Assembly (NCBI RefSeq): GCF_900113575.1
Contig: NZ_FOPV01000001.1
Coordinates: 265,869-329,868 of the forward strand
Source of the DNA: Nitrosospira sp. Nsp14
GTDB taxonomy: Bacteria > Pseudomonadota > Gammaproteobacteria > Burkholderiales > Nitrosomonadaceae
DNA: 64,000 bases
Direction of reading: 5' to 3'
The translations under genes were made by a program, and so were the position numbers. This document shows positions 1-8,537 of this stretch, piece after piece. The notes below the pieces were generated by a model. The model worked only from the letters and a program-made list of their open reading frames with translations, was not told the DNA's origin and ran no database searches. The stretch's first letter is position 1. The number at the start of each line of letters is the position of its first letter.

Positions 1-46
1 CTTTCGAGTAGAATCGTGACCGCTGAAATCGTACATCGGGAAGCGT

Positions 47-1771
47 ATGCGTGTATCCAATTTTTTTATTTCCACTCTTAAGGAAGCGCCGGCGGAAGCG
101 GAATTGGCCAGCCACAAGCTGATGTTGCGTGCCGGCCTTATTAAACGGCTCGGTAGCGGCCTTTATACATGGATGCCGCTTGGCTTGAAAGTCCTGCGCA
201 AGGTAGAAAATATCGTACGAGAGGAGATGGACGCAAACGATGCGATAGAACTTCTGATGCCCGCGATACAACCGGCCGAATTATGGCGGGAAACCGGCCG
301 CTGGGACGTTTTCGGTCCTCAGATGTTGAAAATCCAGGACAGGCACCAACGCGATTTCTGCTTCGGTCCCACGCACGAGGAAGTAATTACCGACATTGTT
401 CGACGTGAAGTCAAGAGTTATCGCCAATTGCCTCTGACCTTTTATCAGGTCCAAACCAAATTTCGCGACGAGATCCGGCCCCGCTTCGGTGTAATGCGGG
501 CACGCGAATTTGTGATGAAAGACGCTTATTCCTTCCATACCGACATTGGCAGCCTGGAGCAAACGTATCGTGTCATGCATGATGCGTATTGCCGCATATT
601 CGACCGTCTGGGGTTGAGATTTCGCGCAGTAACTGCCGATACCGGAGCGATTGGAGGCGGCAGTTCACACGAGTTTCACGTTCTCGCCGACTCCGGCGAG
701 GACGCGATCGCCTTTTGTCCAGATTCGGATTATGCGGCAAACGTCGAAATGGCCGAGGCGTTATTACCTGAAGCGCCACCGCGCGCAGCCGACGGGATGA
801 TGCAAAAGGTAGCGACGCCGGCGAAAAAAACCTGCGATGAGGTGGCCGCGTTTCTGAACCTTCCCGTCGAGCAGACTGTAAAGACCATCGCGGTTATTGC
901 CCAAGGAAGGATGCATCTGCTGCTCTTGCGTGGCGACCATCACCTGAATGAGACCAAAATTCGCAAGATCCCCTTTCTGGCGGATTTCAGGCTGGCGAGG
1001 GAAGAAGAAATCCGGATAGAAATTGGATGCGTTCCAGGATATATCGGACCTGTCGGTCTTCAGCTTCCTGTGGTTGCGGATCGCATGGTAGCGGTAATGA
1101 GCAACTTCGTTTGCGGCGCGAATGAGGAAGGTTGTCATCTCATCAATGTCAACTTTGACCGGGATGTGAGAGAACCCGACCACATTCTCGACATTCGAAC
1201 CGTGGTAGCCGGAGATCCGTCACCCGATGGTCTTGGGCGACTGGAAATATGCCGCGGCATCGAGGTGGGCCATATTTTCAAGCTGCATACCAAGTATTCC
1301 GAAGCAATGAATGCCAGTTACCTGGATGAGTCTGGGCAGCCACGATTCATGGAAATGGGCTGCTACGGAATCGGGGTATCGCGAATCGTGGCGGCGGCAA
1401 TCGAGCAGAATCACGACGGGCGCGGCATCATTTTCTCCGGGGCAATGGCGCCGTTCCAGGTTGTCATTATTCCCATCGGACTACGCAAGAATGCACAGGT
1501 GAAGGCTGAAGCGGAAAAACTATACGAGGAGCTGTGCGCTGCGGGCATCGAGGTTTTGCTTGATGACCGCGACGACCGTCCAGGCGTGATGTTTGCCGAC
1601 ATGGAACTGATTGGTATTCCTCATCGTGTCGTCTTGGGCGAAAGAAGCTTGAAGACACAGCATCTCGAGTACCAGGGGCGTCAGGATGAAGAGCCTCAGG
1701 CTGTGCCGTTGCCCTCCCGAAACATCATTGAGTTGTTGAAAGTGCGCATAGGTACGGGTAAAAGCGCGTGA
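47..1771 (+). CDS. proS: prolyl-tRNA synthetase, bacterial type with editing insert
   Basis: Charges tRNA-Pro with proline in the cytoplasm. The 574-residue length fits the bacterial ProRS class. The class II core is visible: GPTHEE at about 108-112, motif 2 as FRDE and [12 protein letters not shown] at 139-155, and motif 3 [10 protein letters not shown] near 437. Between motifs 2 and 3 lies a long insert (about 224-400), which in this family is the YbaK-like domain that removes mischarged alanine. A C-terminal anticodon-binding domain follows. The ATG start gives an N-terminus ([15 protein letters not shown]) that aligns with E. coli ProS. Only 46 bases precede it, so the promoter may be cut off. 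It converges on the thioredoxin-like gene. Function is very secure. Confidence 0.98.
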   Translation: MRVSNFFISTLKEAPAEAELASHKLMLRAGLIKRLGSGLYTWMPLGLKVLRKVENIVREEMDANDAIELLMPAIQPAELWRETGRWDVFGPQMLKIQDRHQRDFCFGPTHEEVITDIVRREVKSYRQLPLTFYQVQTKFRDEIRPRFGVMRAREFVMKDAYSFHTDIGSLEQTYRVMHDAYCRIFDRLGLRFRAVTADTGAIGGGSSHEFHVLADSGEDAIAFCPDSDYAANVEMAEALLPEAPPRAADGMMQKVATPAKKTCDEVAAFLNLPVEQTVKTIAVIAQGRMHLLLLRGDHHLNETKIRKIPFLADFRLAREEEIRIEIGCVPGYIGPVGLQLPVVADRMVAVMSNFVCGANEEGCHLINVNFDRDVREPDHILDIRTVVAGDPSPDGLGRLEICRGIEVGHIFKLHTKYSEAMNASYLDESGQPRFMEMGCYGIGVSRIVAAAIEQNHDGRGIIFSGAMAPFQVVIIPIGLRKNAQVKAEAEKLYEELCAAGIEVLLDDRDDRPGVMFADMELIGIPHRVVLGERSLKTQHLEYQGRQDEEPQAVPLPSRNIIELLKVRIGTGKSA

Positions 1772-1830
1772 GTCAAACTTGACCAGGGGAAATGCCGCAC
1801 CTGCGAACATATTTCATGTTCTGATGGGCG

Positions 1831-2340
1831 CTAGTTTTCTTTGCGCTTGATTGCCGGCCCACGGTCCTTATTTTGCGGTTTTGGTGGCGAATAGTCACGC
1901 ATGTATTCTTCCAGGCTTTCGCGCGAAATCAGCCCCACCTTGTAGACGGCCGGGTTGCCTGCGGGATCGAACACATAGGTGGTGGGCAGCATCGAAATCG
2001 GGCCGATCTGGGAAGCGATCTTTCTATCGCCTAGCACAATTGGATAGGAGATGGCCATGGATTTGACGTATTTCAGCACTGTCTTGGGATCGCTATAATC
2101 CATGGCTATACCGATCACCATCACGTCGTTGCGGCTTTCATATAGTGATATCAAGTCAGGAATTTCCTTCAAGCAAGGTGGACACCAGGTCGCCCAGAAA
2201 TTTATAAGGACCCATTTGCCCTTGTAATCCGATAACGTAAGCTTCTTGCCCATATGATCGGTAAAATTAAAACCTTTGGCTTCAGCGCTGGTGGATAGCG
2301 ACAGCAACAGGCAAAGCAGGGTAGCGAGGTAGCGCATCAT
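1831..2340 (-). CDS. TlpA/ResA-like periplasmic thiol-disulfide oxidoreductase
   Basis: A 169-residue thioredoxin-fold protein. The chosen ATG (followed by a second Met codon) starts directly with a signal peptide (MMRYLATLLCLLLSLSTSAEA), so the protein is probably periplasmic or membrane anchored. An upstream in-frame start at 2373 would put 11 residues before the signal and overlap the neighbouring gene. The redox motif is WCPPC (Cys53 and Cys56) after VLINFWAT, with a cis-proline region at MLPTTYVFD. The family reduces or oxidises protein thiols outside the cytoplasm, often for cytochrome c maturation. It lies 4 bases downstream of the YihY-family gene on the same strand, so the two are probably cotranscribed. 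The specific substrate cannot be told from sequence. Confidence 0.9.
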   Translation of the reverse strand: MMRYLATLLCLLLSLSTSAEAKGFNFTDHMGKKLTLSDYKGKWVLINFWATWCPPCLKEIPDLISLYESRNDVMVIGIAMDYSDPKTVLKYVKSMAISYPIVLGDRKIASQIGPISMLPTTYVFDPAGNPAVYKVGLISRESLEEYMRDYSPPKPQNKDRGPAIKRKEN

Positions 2341-2344
2341 TTTG

Positions 2345-3589
2345 TCAGGTAGACGTAATGCCAGGTACTGCATTACCGATAGAAGATGGATTAAAAAGTT
2401 GCGTCAGCGGTAGATTCATTTTATCGTTCATGCCAGCCGTAATTTCGTCAAGCAGCTGCTCCAGCCTCGAATTGCCCGCTGTGGCCGCGCGGGCGGCTTC
2501 GGGGCGAAATGTAAAGAGGCGATAGATGTCAGCGACCGTGATTTTTGCGGGATCCAGTATCAGCACCCACCCTCCTCCTTTTACCTGCCGCACGAGATCG
2601 GCATCCCCCATGAGTTCGAGTATCGGCTCCATCTCTTCTAGACTGAGCTTAAGTCGTTCGCGGAGACTGGAGTATGTTTCAACTTTACCGCTGCTAAATC
2701 CCTCTGCAAGCACTTGCAGCAGGCGTAGCGCGTCGACAAACTGCTTGCCCTGAGCTGTTGCGTCGCGCCGCCATTCGCCAAAGCGCCAGCTTGAAAGCGA
2801 CGCGGCGATCACTGCTCCCAACAGCACCATGAGCCATGATAGATAAACCCACATTAAAAAAATAGGGATGGCGGCGAATGCGCCATAAACCGCCTGATAT
2901 GTGGGGAAATGAGTGACATAGGACGCAAACCCCTGTTTCATTATTTCGAATCCCACGGCCGCCGCCACGCCACCGGCGACGGCATGGCGCCATGAAACCA
3001 GCCGGTTGGGCACGATGAGATACGCGGCGGAAAAAGCAATGCTCGTCAGTATGATCGGCGCAAGTTGCAGAAGTGCGACGCTGATGCCTGGAACGTCCTG
3101 GGCCAGACCCATTGAGACGCCGATCAGCCAGGAGGTCAGCGACAGGCTCGCACCAATCAATAACGGCCCGATGCTCAGCGTCGCCCAGTAAATCAACAGA
3201 CGGTGCAAGAGCGGGCGGAGTCGCGGCACACGCCAGATTCCATTCAGCGCCTTATCGATGGTGAGCATGAGCGCGAGCGCGGTCGCGCCAAGAAAAGCGG
3301 TACCGATCGCTGTCAATCGCACCGCATTGTCGGCAAATTGCTGCATATATACCGCGATAGCCTTGTTTGCAGCCTCGGGTACCATGGTTGTAAGAAGAAA
3401 TATCTTTATTTGGCTGGAAAACTCGGCAAAGGCGGGAAACGCCGCAACGATCGATAGTGCGATGGCGATGAGCGGTACCAGTGAGAGCAAAGTTGTAAAA
3501 GTGAGGCTGCCGGCCACCTGCGTACAGTTGTGTTGCACGAAGCGGGCGAGAACGTAGGTGGCGAAATCCAGAAACCGAGAGGATTTCAT
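2345..3589 (-). CDS. YihY/BrkB-family inner-membrane protein with C-terminal winged-helix-like region
   Basis: A 414-residue protein of the YihY/BrkB (UPF0761) family, long misannotated as ribonuclease BN. About six hydrophobic segments fill residues 30-260, including the family-typical N-terminal stretch (FVQHNCTQVAGSLTFTTLLS) and a conserved mid region (GFASYVTHFPTYQAVYGAFAAIP). The last 140 residues are soluble and resemble the helical extension common in betaproteobacterial members. Its molecular role is unknown; a transport or envelope function is inferred from topology alone. The downstream TlpA-like gene starts 4 bases after its stop, suggesting one transcript. The ATG start is the only good one at the N-terminus. 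Confidence 0.9.
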   Translation of the reverse strand: MKSSRFLDFATYVLARFVQHNCTQVAGSLTFTTLLSLVPLIAIALSIVAAFPAFAEFSSQIKIFLLTTMVPEAANKAIAVYMQQFADNAVRLTAIGTAFLGATALALMLTIDKALNGIWRVPRLRPLLHRLLIYWATLSIGPLLIGASLSLTSWLIGVSMGLAQDVPGISVALLQLAPIILTSIAFSAAYLIVPNRLVSWRHAVAGGVAAAVGFEIMKQGFASYVTHFPTYQAVYGAFAAIPIFLMWVYLSWLMVLLGAVIAASLSSWRFGEWRRDATAQGKQFVDALRLLQVLAEGFSSGKVETYSSLRERLKLSLEEMEPILELMGDADLVRQVKGGGWVLILDPAKITVADIYRLFTFRPEAARAATAGNSRLEQLLDEITAGMNDKMNLPLTQLFNPSSIGNAVPGITST

Positions 3590-3688
3590 GAGTTGTCGGG
3601 CTGCCTAATAGGATTGAGAAAGGAACTCAACGCGCCCTTGTCCAGACAACACTCTCCCCCTCGCGACAACGAGAATTGTGTTCCGCCC

Positions 3689-3702
3689 GGCAAGGCCTTG
3701 CC
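3689..3702. repeat. 14-bp perfect palindrome at the end of leuA
   Basis: GGCAAGGCCTTGCC reads the same on both strands and overlaps the first base of the leuA stop codon. No T-run follows on either strand, so it is not a convincing intrinsic terminator. It may mark the 3' end of the leuA transcript or be chance. The rest of 3590-3701 shows no gene. Confidence 0.4.
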
Positions 3703-5234
3703 TACACTTGCGGGTGGGCGCGCTCCAGCTTGCTGTGAAGCTTGTTGAGGGCGCTGAGATAGGCTTTCGCTGAGGCGACCACAATGTCGGTATCGGCCCC
3801 GTTACCGTTGACGATTCGCCCTGATTTTTGCAATCGTACCGTCACCTCGCCTTGCGAATCGGTACCGCTGGTGATCGCGTTAACCGAAAACAGCTGTAAC
3901 TCGGCGCCGCTGTTCAGTATTTTTTCTATCGCGCGGAAAGTGGCATCCACCGGACCGCTGCCCTCGGACTCGGCGCGGGATTCCCTCCCTTCTTCCGCGA
4001 TCACGATGCTTGCGTGTGGCATTTCCCCAGTTTCGCTATGAGCTGTAAGCGATAATAGCTTGTAGTGCTCATGCAAGGTCATGGCGTCGTCTGAAATCAG
4101 CGCATACAGGTCCTCATCGAAAATGTCATGCTTCTTGTCCGCCAGTTCCTTGAAACGCATGAATGTGGTGTTAAGCACCTCCTCTGATCCAAACTCGATC
4201 CCCAGCTCCGCTAGACGGCTGCGAAAGGCGTTGCGCCCGGAATGCTTCCCCAGCAACAACTTATTCGCTCCCCAGCCAACATCCTCCGCACGCATGATTT
4301 CATATGTTTCACGATGCTTGAGCACGCCATCCTGATGTATGCCTGATTCATGAGCGAACGCGTTGGCGCCAACGATCGCTTTGTTAGGCTGCACCGGAAA
4401 ACCGGTTATGCCCGATACCAGTTTGCTGGTCGGTACGATGTGTACCGTATCAATTCGGGTATCGCACTCGAAGTAATCCTGTCGAGTGCGAACTGCCATC
4501 ACAATCTCCTCCAGCGAGGCATTGCCTGCACGTTCGCCCAGGCCATTCACCGTGCATTCCACCTGCCGCGCGCCGTGAGACACCGCGGATAAGGAATTTG
4601 CTACCGCTAGTCCGAGGTCGTTATGACAGTGCACCGAGAACACAACCTTGTCGGAACCCGGGATACGCTCGCGTAACGTCTGTATCAGGCTTCCAAATTG
4701 TTCCGGCATGGTGTAACCCACGGTATCGGGAATATTCAGGGTCCTGGCGCCGGCATTAATGACCGCTTCAAGTACTCGGCAGAGGAAAGTTATATCGGAG
4801 CGGCCGGCATCTTCGGGCGAGAATTCTACATCATCCGTATATTGACGCGCCCACTTTACCGCTTTCACCGCTTGTTCCACCACCTGGTCTGGAGACATGC
4901 GCAGTTTCTTCTCCATATGGATCGGCGAAGTGGCTATAAACGTATGAATACGCGCCGAACGGGCCCCCTGCAAAGCTTCGCCGGCGCGTTTGATATCCGC
5001 TTCTATTGCCCGGGCAAGGCCACATACGGTGCTGTCCCTGATCGAGTCAGCCACAGCCTTAACCGCCTCGAAGTCGCCATTCGAAGCGGCGGGGAAACCC
5101 GCTTCAATTATGTCCACGCGCATGCGTTCCAGCTGTCGTGCAATACGCACTTTCTCCTCTTTTGTCATTGAGGCGCCGGGGCTCTGCTCGCCATCGCGGA
5201 GCGTGGTGTCAAAAATAATCAAATGCTCTTTCAA
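3702..5234 (-). CDS. leuA: 2-isopropylmalate synthase
   Basis: Catalyses the first committed step of leucine synthesis, condensing acetyl-CoA with 2-oxoisovalerate in the cytoplasm. The 510-residue protein has the HMGL-like barrel signature ([12 protein letters not shown] at 9-20, with Arg13 and Asp14), metal ligands His202 and His204 in [11 protein letters not shown], and [14 protein letters not shown]. The C-terminal third is the LeuA dimer domain that gives leucine feedback inhibition. The start codon is TTG, preceded by GGAG seven bases upstream; no ATG lies nearer the conserved beginning. In relatives leuA tends to follow ilvBNC and pssA. Here about 10 kb of sugar-phosphate genes and decayed sequence separate them. 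Confidence 0.97.
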   Translation of the reverse strand: MKEHLIIFDTTLRDGEQSPGASMTKEEKVRIARQLERMRVDIIEAGFPAASNGDFEAVKAVADSIRDSTVCGLARAIEADIKRAGEALQGARSARIHTFIATSPIHMEKKLRMSPDQVVEQAVKAVKWARQYTDDVEFSPEDAGRSDITFLCRVLEAVINAGARTLNIPDTVGYTMPEQFGSLIQTLRERIPGSDKVVFSVHCHNDLGLAVANSLSAVSHGARQVECTVNGLGERAGNASLEEIVMAVRTRQDYFECDTRIDTVHIVPTSKLVSGITGFPVQPNKAIVGANAFAHESGIHQDGVLKHRETYEIMRAEDVGWGANKLLLGKHSGRNAFRSRLAELGIEFGSEEVLNTTFMRFKELADKKHDIFDEDLYALISDDAMTLHEHYKLLSLTAHSETGEMPHASIVIAEEGRESRAESEGSGPVDATFRAIEKILNSGAELQLFSVNAITSGTDSQGEVTVRLQKSGRIVNGNGADTDIVVASAKAYLSALNKLHSKLERAHPQV

Positions 5235-5762
5235 GGGCTTTCTCCGTTTCCGAAAGAATACTCGAACTATGAAACAGAATCCAGGGACAGATTCCGAGGG
5301 GTGAAAAAGTTAGAGCGGGGAGGGGAAGTTAGCGCGCGGGGCGCAGCAGCGGTCTTGCCAGTTGCGGCAGGTACCACTGGAAAGTGGCAGGAGAAAAGCA
5401 GCTGTGATGGTCCATGGAAGAAATATAAAGGCTTTCCCATGTTCACGCAATAGTCCCTAATGAATAGGGTAACTTAGATGATTCCCGGCAGGAGAAGTCC
5501 CAGTAGTGACGGCTCCACGATCAGCAGAGGATAGAGCAACGGGAGCGGGACCGCGCATGAATCTAACGAGCACTTGCGCAGGCCGGCTCCCTGTTTCCGA
5601 TGCTGATTACCCTCCTCCAAAGACGGCTACTTGGGTAAAAACTAATGCTAGAAGGCTGTCTGGTATTGCAAAACGAACTGACCGCGATTAGCGATTTTGC
5701 TTCCCGCGGTATTGAATACCGTCGGTTTTGATAATCAAACGTAACTTTACTATTGTGTCCTT
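5235..5762. other. 528-bp intergenic region upstream of leuA
   Basis: No convincing gene is seen. The part next to leuA, read on the minus strand, must hold its promoter and leader, but I cannot place a clear -35/-10 pair. A short CCCTA/TAGGG hairpin occurs near 5455-5470. Small open frames are present but lack ribosome binding sites or recognisable sequence. The left edge of a decayed porin-like frame begins at 5763. Confidence 0.5.
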
Positions 5763-6110
5763 TTATGAGCCAGTTACTCCCACGTTGAACACATTCATTT
5801 GATCGCGCAGGCGCTGGAAATTTGTGCTTGTGAACGAAAAATATGGCATCAGCTGTCCATTGTTACTGCCTAGCAAATCCTTGGCCATTAAATAACCTAT
5901 TTGTCCGTACCATATATCGCCCGTCCCCGTTGGGCGGAACTGTTCAGCTGAGGGGCAGGCGTGGGCGAATGGGCGATAACATGTCCGGCGATGGAGACGC
6001 CTGCATGCAGGACGCCTACGAGGCCTAGCAATATAATTTGGGCAAGTATCCTGATACACGTTGCCGGTTTTCCCAAAATAAACCCTTTCTGTTCATCCTG
6101 CGTTTTGCGG
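5763..6110 (-). pseudogene. remnant of an outer-membrane porin-like gene
   Basis: The minus strand from about 5935 to 5763 encodes a beta-barrel-like end: GDIWYGQIGYLMAKDLLG followed by QLMPYFSFTSTNFQRLRDQ and MNVFNVGVTG, then an early stop. This alternating aromatic pattern resembles the last strands of phosphate-selective or oligomeric porins, where the protein normally continues for further strands. Just upstream, in a different frame, a signal-peptide-like stretch (ILAQIILLGLVGVLHA) runs at about 6050-6000. The pieces fit a porin that has lost its middle and its last strands and acquired frameshifts. No uninterrupted frame joins them. Family assignment is by pattern recognition only. Confidence 0.5.
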
Positions 6111-6142
6111 ATAAGCGACTCAATTTGTCGCCCAGGAAAAAA

Positions 6143-6583
6143 TCAATCGCCGGCACCTCCTGCGGAGATGTTTTCGTCCACGTCCCTGTTCGGGCCAGAC
6201 GGGGTCGATCCAAACAAAATTCTTCCGAGCGTGCAGAGAAAATCCTCCTGATCTGGCGCGGAGTGCCGGCATGAGGCATAACCTCGGCTTGGTGGTAACC
6301 AGCCCGACGAAGAGCTTGACTCGGCAGATACTTCTTGTCCCGCGCTGGAAGCACTCTTTTCTCCCGGCATGCGCTCCGGGGTTTTGGCCTCATCTTTTCT
6401 ACGCGCGTCTGCTGGCGGGGGTTCTGAGGTTTTGGCGTCATCTTTTCCACCCGGCAATGGCTTGGCAGTTTTATCAAGCAGTCATGGTGCGGAATCGCTC
6501 CGCTGTTCCGCTATGATGATCTGAGCAGAAGTGACACCGCCCATCATGAAAATAATTATTCCCAGTATGACGTATAGCGTCAT
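6143..6583 (-). pseudogene. interrupted reading frame with signal peptide and strong ribosome binding site
   Basis: An ATG at 6583 follows a strong GGGAGG site and encodes a 33-residue secretory leader (MTLYVILGIIIFMMGGVTSAQ...) that ends at a TGA (6482-6484). The same frame then stays open for about 112 codons to 6143: LLDKTAKPLPGGKDD, Lys/Glu/Pro-rich text, then a poly-serine run and GWLPPS. Two near copies of a 23-base unit encoding KDDAKTSE / KDEAKTPE lie about 48 bases apart near 6378-6448. The simplest reading is a secreted-protein gene broken by one nonsense change, followed by decay. A genuine 33-residue membrane peptide cannot be excluded. I do not recognise the family. Confidence 0.45.
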
Positions 6584-6632
6584 CGACCTCCCTGGACATG
6601 CGTGCTTCATTATCTTGTCCCCCTGCGACTAG

Positions 6633-6676
6633 CGGAAGCAACGGAGAAAATACGCGTTCTCCGGGAACTGCTTCCG
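6633..6676. repeat. two-tier inverted repeat between pseudogenes
   Basis: Outer arms CGGAAGCA/TGCTTCCG (8 bp) enclose inner arms CGGAGAA/TTCTCCG (7 bp) around an 8-base loop, with a one-base and a five-base interior bulge. No T-run follows on either strand. It lies between the TPR pseudogene and the interrupted secreted frame and could be an old transcript end or processing site. Confidence 0.5.
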
Positions 6677-6808
6677 AATAAAAGAATGAAGAACAGAATT
6701 GGCTACGTGAAGCTGATCAACTCATCGGATACCATCCTGCAAGCCGCCATGCCTTCATACAACTATAAACGTCACCTTCTATCCCCTTTCCTCGCTGGAC
6801 ACGCTGTC

Positions 6809-7362
6809 CTATTTGACAGGCGCGCGTTTTTCCATCTCTGCCGCTTCTATCTCCCTACCCGACTTTCTATACAGTTCCGCCAGCTTATTGAGACTTTTGA
6901 TCACCTGCGGATGGCTGGGACTTAGCCTCCTTTGCAGAATCTCCAGGGATTGGGTGAAAAGTGGCTCTGCTTCCGCATGATGTGCCATCGCCTCATGGAG
7001 AGCGGCAAGATTATTCAGACTCAAGGCGACATGGGGTGCTCCGGCCCGAGCACTTTCTGCCAAATCCCGAGCGAGCGCTCGAGCAACCGCTTAGCCAGCA
7101 TGTATTGGTCCTCGATATAATAGAGATTCCCGAGATTATTTAAAGTTGACGCCACATCCGGATCACTGGCACCCCACTCATGCGGCGCGACCTCAAGAGC
7201 ATCGTTTAACAGGTCTGTTGCCCGCTCATATTGCCGCCCCTGATAAAGTAATTTTGCGGCGTCATTTAAATTGATCCATTCCTGTTCTCCAGCATGAATA
7301 GACGCCTGAAAGGCTAGTAAAAGCAGAAGAAGGAGTAACTAGATGATGGGGACCGGTTTCAT
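6809..7362 (-). pseudogene. secreted tetratricopeptide-repeat protein, inactivated twice
   Basis: Reading from an ATG at 7362, the frame encodes a signal peptide interrupted by TAG at codon 8 (7339-7341): MKPVPII, stop, LLLLLLLAFQASIHA. It then continues with TPR units of the kinesin-light-chain type (ASTLNNLGNLYYIEDQYMLA, RLLERSLGIWQKVLGPEHP). At 7033-7036 (a run of four G on the plus strand) one base appears to be missing. The frame resumes as HVALSLNNLAALHEAMAHHA and runs through PLFTQSLEILQRRLSP to a stop at 6809. Restoring one base and the TAG codon gives a continuous protein of about 180 residues. The gene is therefore recently inactivated, or the sequence carries two errors. Its role, probably protein interaction in the periplasm, is unknown. 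Confidence 0.8.
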
Positions 7363-7420
7363 TTCATCACCCGGTAGTCAGGATGACTCATGGATGGGAG
7401 GGGTAAACTAAATGGGTAGT

Positions 7421-7458
7421 TCCATTTTCCGCCAAGACATGCAATAGCGGAAAATGGA
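7421..7458. repeat. perfect 12-bp inverted repeat with 14-base loop
   Basis: TCCATTTTCCGC at 7421-7432 is the exact reverse complement of GCGGAAAATGGA at 7447-7458. It lies just past the carbonic anhydrase stop codon on the minus strand. No T-run follows, so it is either a Rho-type or processing hairpin at the 3' end of that gene or a mobile-element scar. Confidence 0.6.
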
Positions 7459-7493
7459 TTAGAGTGAAGCTATGGGGCAGCGGACCGAAAAGC

Positions 7494-8342
7494 TCAGGCG
7501 ATAGAAACCAAGGCGGCTGGCATAATCGAACGCATGCTATGTTGACGCCGCGTAGCAAGTATTATGAGGCCAAGCCCGGCTAGCAACATGGCATACGTTT
7601 CCGGTTCGGGAACGGCAGTGGCGAACCCAGGTACATCGGTCTGTACAAACCGTCCATGAACATCCTGAACCTCACGCGCATTTCCTTCCGGAAAAAGCGC
7701 GCGGAATGCGTCGATCTGGCCTTTGGATAGATCCAGCGGTTGCGCCAAATTAATCCAGCTTACATTTTCAGAGAATGGGGGTGTCGTCAGTGAACCTGGG
7801 TAGCGGAAAGACTCCAGATTGGCTGGCAGGAGTGTATTCAGATTGAAGTGATCGATATTGAGCGTGTCTGAAGTGGTTTGGGGCAAATGGGAAAAAATCG
7901 GATCGAGGGCGGTGTTAGCGCTATTGCTCTCGTTAATCCAACGCCCGACCACCAGCAGGTTACTGCTGGATGGGTCGCTGAACACAAGGTGCATTTCCAT
8001 CGGAGCAACAACGCCGTTCAGCAAATGTTCCGCCGGGGTATGAAAGTGAAACTGCGCCAGGTCCCACTCATGACCCGAAACCATCAGCTTGCCAGCACCG
8101 GAACTGACATTGGCCCTGAGGGATTTTTCCGGATCAGGCGAACCGGTATTGACGACGTTCAAGGCGGTGTCGGAATTAAAATTGAATTGCAACGGGGGCA
8201 ATGCGCTGAAAACCGAATTTTCCGGGCGAATGTCGATGGGGCTCTGGCCCTCCCCCGCCGCCTGTGCCACAGGCGGTGCCAGCAAGGGAACGATCAAAGC
8301 AAGGGGCGCTAGCCGTAACAGTCCCAAAAATGATTTTTTCAT
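7494..8342 (-). CDS. secreted alpha-class carbonic anhydrase with PEP-CTERM sorting tail
   Basis: Interconverts CO2 and bicarbonate outside the cytoplasm. The ATG at 8342 lies eight bases after GAGG and starts a signal peptide (MKKSFLGLLRLAPLALIV); an upstream GTG at 8351 is less likely. QSPIDI (33-38) opens the fold, zinc ligands are His99, His101 and His118 (AQFHFHTPAEH, MEMHLVF), and SLTTPPFSE (184-192) is the active-site loop. The usual N-terminal aromatic segment before QSPIDI is missing, and the protein has no cysteine. Near the C-terminus stands a PEP-CTERM signal: VPEPETYAMLLAGLGLI then an Arg-Arg pair (244-266). In other bacteria this directs cleavage and surface sorting by an exosortase. 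A 15-residue tail follows it, which is unusual. Family call secure; localisation inferred. Confidence 0.93.
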   Translation of the reverse strand: MKKSFLGLLRLAPLALIVPLLAPPVAQAAGEGQSPIDIRPENSVFSALPPLQFNFNSDTALNVVNTGSPDPEKSLRANVSSGAGKLMVSGHEWDLAQFHFHTPAEHLLNGVVAPMEMHLVFSDPSSSNLLVVGRWINESNSANTALDPIFSHLPQTTSDTLNIDHFNLNTLLPANLESFRYPGSLTTPPFSENVSWINLAQPLDLSKGQIDAFRALFPEGNAREVQDVHGRFVQTDVPGFATAVPEPETYAMLLAGLGLIILATRRQHSMRSIMPAALVSIA

Positions 8343-8537
8343 AAAGTGCACCTCGTGAAGGAAAAAAAACGAATGACGCCAAAGATGAAACGAACCACGT
8401 TGCTGGGCTTAAGGTAGCATGGGCGGTGTGAGCAAAGCGTCGCGGAAACGTCAAAAAATCGTCAAGCTAGGGTTCGACGCTGGAGTTACGACGGAATCAT
8501 CCTGCTTGAAATGGGGCCACCCCAGATATGTTTCTGG

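Noticed and set aside
5267..5440. 57-codon open frame on the minus strand upstream of leuA as a leader peptide
   Set aside because: It has few Leu codons in a row, no clear ribosome binding site and no terminator/antiterminator structure before leuA.
6602..6925. 107-codon plus-strand frame overlapping the TPR pseudogene
   Set aside because: No ATG with a ribosome binding site, and the opposite strand explains the overlap as TPR code.
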